In this document: one piece after another, positions 43,754 to 51,464 of the stretch
How the letters are laid out: each line of letters begins with the position of its first letter
How positions within the stretch are numbered: the first letter of the stretch is position 1
Assembly: GCA_020635915.1 (NCBI GenBank)
Contig: JACJYU010000003.1
Location: forward strand, 62,001-126,000
Direction: 5' to 3'
DNA: 64,000 nt
DNA from: Flammeovirgaceae bacterium
GTDB taxonomy: Bacteria; Bacteroidota; Bacteroidia; Cytophagales; Cyclobacteriaceae
Notes under the pieces: model-generated
Databases searched by the model: none
What the model was told of the DNA's origin: nothing
Seen by the model: the letters and a program-made list of their open reading frames with translations, nothing else
Position numbers and translations under genes: made by a program

Positions 43754-45193
43754 ATGGAATCAATCAAATTAAGGAAAATAACCTCGGTGTGGATATTGGC
43801 GGTATTTACATTGTTTATCATCAGCATTGTTTTGGGCATACTCATGCGCCTCAACCAGGGGGGCGTTATCCAACAAAACCCCGTCACTTTTTACAGCAAT
43901 ATGACCACCCACGGGCTTACCATGATTGGCATTTGGTTCGTGGCGGGGATGGCGGCCATTAACTACCTGATGGAGCGTTATGTCAAAACAAGCTATACGG
44001 CCAATGTGTTTGCGTTGGTCCTCACGGTTATCGGTGTGTTGATGTTCTGGGCCACTACCTTCATAGGCAAGTTCCATGCGGCCTGGACTTTCCTGTACCC
44101 CTTGCCCTTTAAGGTCATGTGGGCCACCTGGGCCACCCCTTTGTTCCTGGTTTCCTTGGCCGTGTTTGGTGTGGGCTGGCTGGTTTGGAGTGTCAGCCTT
44201 ATGACACAGATACTCAAGAAGTACTCTATATCACAGGCGTTTGCCTGGCAACATTTCAAGAAAAACCCCTCCGTGGAAACACCTCCCTTCATTCTTATTT
44301 CCATGATCACGTTGATTGGTGTCATTGCCTGCCTGTTGGCCGCAGTGGTGCTGTTGGTGTTGTTCTTTGCGGAATATTTTTCCAACGGCAGCTTTGTGAA
44401 CGATGCGCTGCTGATGAAAAACCTTACTTACTTTTTTGGCCACACCATTGCCAACGAGATGCTTTACCTGGGCCTTGCCGTCATCTATGAACTTTTCGCA
44501 GAAGTTAGTGGTAGGCCAAAATGGAAAACCACCTGGTATGTGGCCGTGGCCTGGAACTGCACGCTCGTGTTTATCCTTACGGCCTTCTTCCATCACTTAT
44601 ACATGGATTTTGTGCAGCCGGAAGGTTTTCAGATCATTGGCCAGTTGGCTTCTTACCTGGCAAGTTTGCCTGCCGCAGGGGTGACTGTGTTCAGTGTGTT
44701 TGTGGCCGTTTACCGCACCAAAATAAACTGGACGCTTACCAACCTGTTGTTCTTTATTGGTGTGGCAGGATGGGTGATAGGAGGGTTGGGTGCCGTAATC
44801 GATGCCACCATCTCCAACAATATTGTTCTTCATAACACCTTGTGGGTGCCGGCCCATTTCCACACGTACAATGCAATGGGCAATGTGTTGTTCAGCATTG
44901 GGTTTTTCTATTGGTTCTCCACCCAATTTGGCGAGCAGGCTAAAAGCAGCAATTCGGCAAAGTGGATATTGGGCACATTGATTGTTGGTGGCACCGGGTT
45001 CCTGTTGGCATTTTACCTGGGAGGGGCCGACTCCATCCCACGCAGGTACAGCATCTATCCTGCTGAACTTTCTGCCGGTACGCCTTTGGCCCTGATGGGG
45101 GCCATCTTTGCCACGGTGTACCTGATAGCGATCTTGGTTTTCTTTTTCAATATTTCCAAAAGATGCGTAAAGGTTTTGTCATCACCGGCATAG
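43754..45193 (+). CDS. norY: Heme-copper catalytic subunit, probable sNOR-type NO reductase (NorY-like)
   Basis: 479 residues, about 12 helices. Heme and CuB ligands are present: His53 (MTTHGL), His230, His280 and His281 (FFHHLYMD), His368 and His370 (VPAHFHTYNAMG). At the position of the cross-linked Tyr of oxidases (HPEVY) the sequence is H-T-I-A-N, so Asn234 replaces Tyr. Oxidases need that Tyr to split O2, so NO reduction is more likely. As I recall, Asn is the diagnostic residue of sNOR. No K- or D-channel was assessed. It overlaps the SenC gene by 31 bases. Confidence 0.8.
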   Translation: MESIKLRKITSVWILAVFTLFIISIVLGILMRLNQGGVIQQNPVTFYSNMTTHGLTMIGIWFVAGMAAINYLMERYVKTSYTANVFALVLTVIGVLMFWATTFIGKFHAAWTFLYPLPFKVMWATWATPLFLVSLAVFGVGWLVWSVSLMTQILKKYSISQAFAWQHFKKNPSVETPPFILISMITLIGVIACLLAAVVLLVLFFAEYFSNGSFVNDALLMKNLTYFFGHTIANEMLYLGLAVIYELFAEVSGRPKWKTTWYVAVAWNCTLVFILTAFFHHLYMDFVQPEGFQIIGQLASYLASLPAAGVTVFSVFVAVYRTKINWTLTNLLFFIGVAGWVIGGLGAVIDATISNNIVLHNTLWVPAHFHTYNAMGNVLFSIGFFYWFSTQFGEQAKSSNSAKWILGTLIVGGTGFLLAFYLGGADSIPRRYSIYPAELSAGTPLALMGAIFATVYLIAILVFFFNISKRCVKVLSSPA

Positions 45194-45912
45194 CGGTATG
45201 TTTTTCCCTGTTTGCAAAGGCACAATCCTCTGCCACCGGTATGGCGGAGGAAACAAGCATCTATGAAAAGGTGTTTGATGCGCCTTTGAGGACAAGTGCC
45301 GGGGCAACGACAACCGTCAGGGAAGTTTATAGGCAAAGGCCAACATTGGTGGCGCTGGTTTTCACTCGTTGTGCCGGCATTTGCAGCCCGTTTTTGTTGC
45401 AACTAAAGGACAACCTGAAGCTATCGGGGAATAAATCCTTTAATGTGTTGGTCATTAGTTTTGACCCACGCGACAACCTTGACGATATGGGGGCCATGGC
45501 CCGCAAGTTTCGGCTGGAAAACGACCCGCAATGGGTGTTTGCCACCACCGACAGTATTGGGCAATTTATACAGTCCATTGGGTTTCGCCCGGTATGGGAC
45601 AACGCGTCACAGCAATATGACCATGATGCGCTGCTGGTAGGGGTCAATGCCGAGGGGTACATCACCAAAAAGCTAATTGGCATCCGGGGCGGCCACGACC
45701 TTGACCTGATCATTGCCAGCGTCAACAATGTTTTCACGCCTACTTACCGGTTGCCCAATAAAAATGCTTTGTTTTCGTGCTTCAATTATGACCCCAAAAC
45801 AGGAAAAAACACCCCCGGCCTTGGATTGCTTTTTATTGCCTTGCCGGCCATTATTACCGTGTTGTTGTTGGTTTTCATTAGTCGTGCCGTGCACAACAAA
45901 GCACCGGGTTAG
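45163..45912 (+). CDS. senC: SCO1/SenC copper chaperone
   Basis: 249 residues with a signal peptide (MRKGFVITGIAVCFSLFAKA). The thioredoxin-fold copper site is Cys70 and Cys74 (RCAGICSPF) with His154 (YDHDALLVG). A single helix near the C-terminus (GLLFIALPAIITVLLLVFIS) is unusual for SCO proteins, which are mostly N-terminally anchored. It assembles the CuA centre of the upstream subunit. The start lies inside the catalytic subunit gene, so translation is coupled. Confidence 0.93.
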   Translation: MRKGFVITGIAVCFSLFAKAQSSATGMAEETSIYEKVFDAPLRTSAGATTTVREVYRQRPTLVALVFTRCAGICSPFLLQLKDNLKLSGNKSFNVLVISFDPRDNLDDMGAMARKFRLENDPQWVFATTDSIGQFIQSIGFRPVWDNASQQYDHDALLVGVNAEGYITKKLIGIRGGHDLDLIIASVNNVFTPTYRLPNKNALFSCFNYDPKTGKNTPGLGLLFIALPAIITVLLLVFISRAVHNKAPG

Positions 45913-45929
45913 GCCCTAGTGCCCACTTC

Positions 45930-46712
45930 TTACCGGAGGAGTTGCAAGGTCACTAGGTAAGCACAATGGTCCGATGCGATAGGGTCTGCAATCACTTCCG
46001 TTTTCAGCACCTTCCATTTGTCTTTTGGATAGTACATCACGTAGTCGATCTTTTTTGCAGGCCGGTCGGAGGGGAAAGTAAATTGTATGCCCCCCTTTCG
46101 GTAAGAGGGCGTCCACATTTGTTCCAATATGGAGAGGGTGGTGCTTCCAGGCACGTCATTTAAGTCCCCGGCCAATAGGGTTGGGTAAGTGTTATAGGAA
46201 AACACATTGTTGATTTCCGTGGCCTGTTTGACCCGGTCGGTATCGTCCTGGAGATGGTCAAGGTGCGTTCCTATAAAAGCGATGGTGTCCCCTGAGGGAA
46301 GTACCGTGGTGATTTCCAGTGCCGCCCGGGGTTCGTTTTTCCCCGAAAAGGGCAGGGGCACGTTTCGTGTGGCCAGGAATGTGTACCGCGACAACACCGC
46401 TTCGCCATATTCCCCTCCATCGTATTCCATCGCGCGGGCAAACAGCGGTGCCAATTTGGTCCTCCATCCCAGTTCGGTGGCCAGGTCGTAGCCTTTTGCC
46501 CTCCTTGTTTTGTAATCCACTTCCTGAAGGGCCACAAAATCAGGCCTTGCCCCGTTGATTACTTTGGCAATGGCGTCCAGGTCAAAATCGCCTTTTGTGG
46601 TGGCGCCATGCAGGATGTTAAAGGAAAGCACCCTCACTGCCACCCCGTCACTTTGTTGCTGCCCAAAAGAAAGGTGGCAAGCGGCCATAAACAAAAGCAC
46701 TACTGGTTTCAT
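45930..46712 (-). CDS. Secreted endonuclease/exonuclease/phosphatase-family protein
   Basis: 260 residues with a signal peptide (MKPVVLLFMAACHLSFGQQ). Motifs in order: LSFNILHGATTKG (Asn), VALQEVDYKT (Glu), GTHLDH, LLAGDLNDVPGST (Asp-Asn) and SDHCAYLVTL (Asp-His). This is the Mg-dependent DNase I-like fold; the target may be a nucleic acid, sugar phosphate or lipid phosphate. It converges on the NO island with a 17-base gap. Confidence 0.88.
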   Translation of the reverse strand: MKPVVLLFMAACHLSFGQQQSDGVAVRVLSFNILHGATTKGDFDLDAIAKVINGARPDFVALQEVDYKTRRAKGYDLATELGWRTKLAPLFARAMEYDGGEYGEAVLSRYTFLATRNVPLPFSGKNEPRAALEITTVLPSGDTIAFIGTHLDHLQDDTDRVKQATEINNVFSYNTYPTLLAGDLNDVPGSTTLSILEQMWTPSYRKGGIQFTFPSDRPAKKIDYVMYYPKDKWKVLKTEVIADPIASDHCAYLVTLQLLR

Positions 46713-46903
46713 ATGTTAATGATTGATTTTAATTGGTCATTTGGAACCACCAGGTATTGTCATGCCGTTGGCCCCGAAGCATTTAACAAACGGTTTTATG
46801 TTATAAAAATGTTTGGGCCTTTGTGTGCTATTTGCCTGCTAAAATTTAGATCATGTCAGGTAATGCCTAAATTGGGCTCCCATAACAAAATACACGCAAG
46901 AAA

Positions 46904-48448
46904 ATGAAAAAGACAATTGCTTTATTCCTTTTTTCCCTTGGGCTGACCCTGGCCATGGCCCAGGAGGTAGACCTGAATGCCCTGCACCGCATAAAAGACG
47001 AGGGGCTCAACCATTCCAAAGTGGAAGACATTGCCTTTCACCTGACGGATGCCTCGGGGCCTAGGCTCACGAATTCCGCAGGCTATAAACGGGCTGCGGA
47101 TTGGGCCGTGAAACAACTCTCGGAGTGGGGACTGAAAAATGCCAGTTTGGAGAAGTGGGGCGACTTCGGAAAGGGATGGCAGGTGGAAAAAAGCTATGTG
47201 GCCATGACCGCCCCCTACTACTTTCCCATTAGTGGGACGCCCAAAGCCTGGACGGGCGGCACCAATGGCCCTATTTCCGGTGAAGTCACTTTGCTGGCCA
47301 TAGAAAAAGACGAGGACTTCAAAAAATTTGAAGGAAAAATTGCCGGCAAAATCGTGTTGGTAAAATCCACCGCCAACACAAGCCCTACTTTTGAGGCCGA
47401 TGCTTCCCGCATGACCGATAAAGAACTGGAGGAATTGGCAAAACAGCCCATGGGGGCTTCCCACCGGTATTCGCCCGAAGTGATCGCGCGCTACCTGGAG
47501 AGAAGGGCCTTTGGCCGGAAAGTGGACGAGTTTCTTAAAAACGAGAATGCCAAGCTTGTGATCAGGGGAAGGAGCGGAAAGCATGGTACCTACTTTACAA
47601 GCAATGGGGCCTCGTACGATGTGGATGCCGTCCCCGCCATTGCCGAACTGGAGACCGAACCGGAACATGCCGACCTGATGGCGCGGTTGTTGGAAAATGG
47701 CATCCCCGTAAAAGTGGAGGCCGACATTAAGACCTCCTTTGCCACAGACCCTGCCTCCTATAACGTAATAGCCGAAATACCCGGTACCGACAAAGACCTG
47801 AAAGCCGAGTTGGTGATGCTTGGCGGCCACCTGGACTCATGGCACTCTGCCACCGGTGCCACCGACAATGCCGCGGGCTGCACCGTGATGATGGAAGCGG
47901 TAAGGATTTTGCAAACCGCAGGGCTGAAGCCCAGAAGGACCATACGGATCGCCCTTTGGTCTGGCGAAGAGCAAGGCCTGCATGGCTCCAGGAACTACGT
48001 GAAAAACCATTTTGCCGATCCTGCCGATATGAAGCTTAAACCAGAACATGGAAAGGTTTCCGGTTATTACAACATTGACAATGGCACCGGAAGGATACGC
48101 GGGATCTACCTGCAAGGCAACGATGCGGTGCGCCCTATTTTTGAAAAATGGTTTGCCCCATTTTCCGATATGATCGACCACACCACGGTGACCATCCAAA
48201 ACACCGGTGGCACCGATCACCTTGCGTTTGATGCCGTGGGGATACCAGGTTTCCAGTTTATTCAGGACCCAATCGAGTATAACACGCGTACCCACCACAC
48301 CAATGCCGACACCTACGAGCGGTTGATGATGGACGACCTCAAGCAAATGGCGGTGATTGTGGCCACTTTCGTTTACAACACGGCCCAGATGCAGGAGAAG
48401 CTGCCCCGCAAGCCGCTTCCGGCCCCTCAAGGGCCCAGCCCGTTTTAA
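46904..48448 (+). CDS. Secreted M28-family zinc peptidase (second copy)
   Basis: 514 residues with a signal peptide (MKKTIALFLFSLGLTLAMAQ). Zinc site: GGHLDSWHSATGATDNAAG (His, Asp), SGEEQGLHGSRNY (Glu-Glu), YNIDNGTGR (Asp) and RTHHTNADTYERL (His). A protease-associated insert lies at about residues 100-250. It is homologous to the gene at 14698 but clearly diverged. Likely releases amino acids from dipeptides outside the cell. A strong terminator follows. Confidence 0.9.
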   Translation: MKKTIALFLFSLGLTLAMAQEVDLNALHRIKDEGLNHSKVEDIAFHLTDASGPRLTNSAGYKRAADWAVKQLSEWGLKNASLEKWGDFGKGWQVEKSYVAMTAPYYFPISGTPKAWTGGTNGPISGEVTLLAIEKDEDFKKFEGKIAGKIVLVKSTANTSPTFEADASRMTDKELEELAKQPMGASHRYSPEVIARYLERRAFGRKVDEFLKNENAKLVIRGRSGKHGTYFTSNGASYDVDAVPAIAELETEPEHADLMARLLENGIPVKVEADIKTSFATDPASYNVIAEIPGTDKDLKAELVMLGGHLDSWHSATGATDNAAGCTVMMEAVRILQTAGLKPRRTIRIALWSGEEQGLHGSRNYVKNHFADPADMKLKPEHGKVSGYYNIDNGTGRIRGIYLQGNDAVRPIFEKWFAPFSDMIDHTTVTIQNTGGTDHLAFDAVGIPGFQFIQDPIEYNTRTHHTNADTYERLMMDDLKQMAVIVATFVYNTAQMQEKLPRKPLPAPQGPSPF

Positions 48449-48465
48449 ACCCCATGCTGTGAAAG

Positions 48466-48508
48466 GACTTGCCACAAAGGCCACCCGGCTTTTTGGGCAA
48501 GTCTTTTT
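48466..48508 (+). terminator. Rho-independent terminator after the second M28 gene
   Basis: 8-bp stem (GACTTGCC 48466-48473, GGCAAGTC 48496-48503) with a 22-base loop, followed by five T. Confidence 0.7.
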
Positions 48509-48610
48509 CATTGTTCAAATTTCCTCCGAAGGGCCAGACTGGCAATAATGTAAATACGGCCTGCTGGATTTTGGGCGCAAGATGGTATCTTCGCCCCAAT
48601 TATTTTTGCC

Positions 48611-50479
48611 GTGCAGGATTACTTGCCCCTTTTTATAATATTTATTGTGGCATGGCTAGTGCCCATGGCACTTTCGTGGTTGGAAATATCCAAACTGCCA
48701 TCCGTCATTGTCGAAATCATCATGGGGGTGGCCATCGGCCCGTTTGCCCTGGGCTTTGTTACCGGGAACGAGGTGTCCCTTAATTTCCTTTCGAATGTCG
48801 GTTTCCTTTTGTTGATTTTCCTTAGCGGCCTGGCATTGGACGTGCAAAAGATAATCTCCTCTTTTCCGCGTGGCCGGCTAAAGACGGTGGATTTTGTAAG
48901 CAACACCTTCCTGATCGCCTCTTTGATTTACGTGGGCAGTGTGGTGTTGTCTGCCCTGGTCGTATACGGCCTTCCGTTTTTTGATGGCCTCGACAAAATG
49001 TTTATGGTGATCCTCCTTCCTTCGGTGGCATTAAGCGTCATTGTGCCCATTATTAAAAACGATGGGGAAATAGACAGGAAGTTTGGGCAGGTCATATTGC
49101 TTGAGGGGGCCATCGCCACCATTATGACCATTTTACTGATCGCCATTTATTCAGGGATATACCGCAACAATGGTTTTAGGTTTGAGCTTCTCCTCTTTGG
49201 CATCATTTTTATCCTGTTTTTTATTGCCTATAAGGTGGGCACCGTTTTGATACGGGTGCGTATTTTCCAAAAGCTGCTGTACAAACTCGAGCATGCGGCC
49301 TCGCAGATAAGGATAAGGGGCTCCATTGCCGTGCTGTTGCTTTTTGTGGTGGTGGCCAGCGCCATAAACTCCGAGCCTGCTTTGGGTGCTTTTTTTGCCG
49401 GCACGTTATTGTCCGTATTCTTTGACAAAAACCGCTCTGCACTGTTGTTCAAGCTTGACGGCATGAGCTATGGGTTTTTCATCCCTGTCTTTTTCATCAT
49501 GGTGGGGGTCAATCTGGACATCAACTCGCTGAGGAATTTTGGTGACAGTTTCGGGCTTATTGCCACCCTTTTCCTCTCCCTGTATTTTATTCAGGTGGTG
49601 CCTTCCCTCTCGATGGTAAAGCTGTTCGGCTGGCGCAGGGCCCTCTCGGCAGGCATGTTGCTCACCTCCAGGATGGGGCTGGCCATCGCCACGGCCCAGA
49701 TAGGGCTGCGCCTTGAACTGATATCGCCTGCCACCAACGCGGGCATTGTGGTAACGGCCATCCTCACCAGCATTTTATCGCCAATGCTTTACAAATTCCT
49801 GAGCAGCGAGGAAACCAATTACTACAGCATTTACATAGTGGGAGGGGGAAAAGCAGGGCTCGAACTGGCCAAGCGGCTGGACCTGCACAGGACGCCCTAC
49901 CTGGTAATAGAATCCCAGGACGAACAGTGGTTTGAGCTTCAGGCGCTCGGCATAGAATCAATCCATGTCAACGACCTTAAGGTGGAAGTCTACCGGTCGC
50001 TGAACATCCGTCCCGTGGACACCGTTGTTTTGCTCACCCCGTCCGATACCAAGAACCTAAAAATTGCCAACCTCCTTAAGAATGAGTTGGGCCATGGCAA
50101 GATCATTACCGTCACCACCAAGCCCGGTCTGTTTGCCCAGGACCCTACGTTGAGCGAAATACAGGTGGTGAACGCCTATGAGATCGTGGCGAGCCGCATC
50201 GAAAGCGAGATACTCCGGCCTGCCACTACCCATGCCCTTGCAGACAGCTTTGGCGTATATAGTGTGGAAGAGATTGCCATCAGGAACAAGGACATGGACA
50301 GAAGGCTGGTGATGGATGTCCCGTTTCCCCGATCGGGGTCCATTATCGTGATAAAACGTGCCGGGGAAATCTTTATCCCCCATGGCAAAACCCACCTGCT
50401 TATAGGGGACCTGTTGACCGTCATAGGAAATGCCGATGCCCTGGAGGAATTCAGGAAATTGCTGGATGGAAAACAGTGA
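48611..50479 (+). CDS. CPA2-family cation:proton antiporter with TrkA domains
   Basis: 622 residues from GTG at 48611. The first roughly 390 residues hold 12-13 helices of the Na+/H+ exchanger fold (KLPSVIVEIIMGVAIGPFAL, FLSGLALDVQKI, GAFFAGTLLSVFF). A TrkA-N/RCK domain follows (IYIVGGGKAGLELAKRLDLH, nucleotide-binding GGGKAG) and a TrkA-C at the end. It exchanges K+ or Na+ for H+ under nucleotide control, resembling KefB/KefC-type proteins. It stands alone. Confidence 0.9.
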   Translation: MQDYLPLFIIFIVAWLVPMALSWLEISKLPSVIVEIIMGVAIGPFALGFVTGNEVSLNFLSNVGFLLLIFLSGLALDVQKIISSFPRGRLKTVDFVSNTFLIASLIYVGSVVLSALVVYGLPFFDGLDKMFMVILLPSVALSVIVPIIKNDGEIDRKFGQVILLEGAIATIMTILLIAIYSGIYRNNGFRFELLLFGIIFILFFIAYKVGTVLIRVRIFQKLLYKLEHAASQIRIRGSIAVLLLFVVVASAINSEPALGAFFAGTLLSVFFDKNRSALLFKLDGMSYGFFIPVFFIMVGVNLDINSLRNFGDSFGLIATLFLSLYFIQVVPSLSMVKLFGWRRALSAGMLLTSRMGLAIATAQIGLRLELISPATNAGIVVTAILTSILSPMLYKFLSSEETNYYSIYIVGGGKAGLELAKRLDLHRTPYLVIESQDEQWFELQALGIESIHVNDLKVEVYRSLNIRPVDTVVLLTPSDTKNLKIANLLKNELGHGKIITVTTKPGLFAQDPTLSEIQVVNAYEIVASRIESEILRPATTHALADSFGVYSVEEIAIRNKDMDRRLVMDVPFPRSGSIIVIKRAGEIFIPHGKTHLLIGDLLTVIGNADALEEFRKLLDGKQ

Positions 50480-50639
50480 ACCCACGCGCAAGTGGCCGAA
50501 AAGGGGATCAGGGGCTTGGTGAACAAGCCTATTTTGTTTTGAAAGGTGTAATTTCCCGGGCCATTTGGGTAACTAATACCAGTATAAACCGTACGGATAG
50601 GTTGGCAGTTGCCGTCCTGGAAAAGAATGGCCGTACAGA

Positions 50640-50671
50640 TTGGCAAACGCACCATAACCTTTATATATTTA
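50640..50671 (+). promoter_or_regulatory. Promoter of the LolA-like / VPS10 operon
   Basis: TTG 50640-50642 and TATATTTA 50664-50671 with a 21-base spacer, one mismatch to the Bacteroidota consensus. Transcription would begin near 50678, about 28 bases before the ATG. Confidence 0.45.
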
Positions 50672-50705
50672 AAATTGAACCAACCCAAAAATCAACCTTA
50701 CAAAC

Positions 50706-51452
50706 ATGAAAACAATGAAAATGGCTTTTTTGATGGCGTGGCTTGCCTGTGCCGGGGCAGTCAATGCGCAGAGTGCTGATGAGATCATCAATAACTACTT
50801 TGAAAACACCGGTGGCCTGGAGGCCTGGAAAAACCTGAAGGGAATAAAAATTTCGGCCAAGGTAAACCAGGGCGGGATCGAAATCCCCCTGGAAATCGTG
50901 CAATTGAAAGATGGCCGCCAATACACCAAGATCACCTTTCAAGGGCAGGAAATAAAACAGGGGGTGTTCGATGGCACCAACTTGTGGAACACCAACTTTC
51001 AAACCATGAAGGCAGAGAAAGCCGATGAGGAGAGTACTTCCAATGCCAAACTGGACGCCAATGATTTTCCCGACTCCTTCCTCGACTATAAGGCCAAAGG
51101 GTACCAGGTGGAGCTGGTGGGAAAGGAGCCCTTCGATGGGGCGGAGAGTTATAAGTTAAAGCTGACCCGGGAGCCGCGGACAGTGGATGGCAACAAAGTG
51201 GAAGATGTCCTTTATTATTTTTTTGAATCGGAGTCTTTCGTGCCCATTGGGCAGGAATCCGAAATAAAGGAAGGCCCTGCCAAAGGGCAGGTTTCCCAGA
51301 TAAAAATGAGCGACTACACCGAGGTGGCCGGTTTGTATTTTCCTTATTCCATGGTGCAGGGCATCAAAGGAGGCCAGTCACAGCCGCTTATCATCGAAAA
51401 AATCGAAGTGAACCCGGTGGTTACCGATGCCGATTTCGCATTTCCACAATAA
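50706..51452 (+). CDS. Outer-membrane lipoprotein-sorting-like (LolA/LolB-fold) protein
   Basis: 248 residues with a signal peptide (MKTMKMAFLMAWLACAGAVNAQ). The rest is an open beta-barrel: ADEIINNYFENTGGLEAWKN, then IPLEIVQLKDGRQYTKITFQ, KLKLTREPRTVDG and LPF-like AGLYFPYSMVQGI. This is the LolA-like fold that binds lipids or lipoproteins. The VPS10 gene begins 12 bases downstream, so they are cotranscribed. True LolA function is not shown. Confidence 0.8.
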   Translation: MKTMKMAFLMAWLACAGAVNAQSADEIINNYFENTGGLEAWKNLKGIKISAKVNQGGIEIPLEIVQLKDGRQYTKITFQGQEIKQGVFDGTNLWNTNFQTMKAEKADEESTSNAKLDANDFPDSFLDYKAKGYQVELVGKEPFDGAESYKLKLTREPRTVDGNKVEDVLYYFFESESFVPIGQESEIKEGPAKGQVSQIKMSDYTEVAGLYFPYSMVQGIKGGQSQPLIIEKIEVNPVVTDADFAFPQ

Positions 51453-51464
51453 CGGGGTTTGGCT

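Noticed and set aside
43754..45193. Calling the heme-copper subunit a cbb3- or aa3-type cytochrome oxidase
   Set aside because: The active-site Tyr of the HPEVY motif is absent (H-T-I-A-N), and the gene order is that of norSY-senC.
46922..48511. Two long minus-strand frames opposite the second M28 peptidase
   Set aside because: Their sequence lacks any recognisable motif, and the plus-strand protein has a full zinc site.
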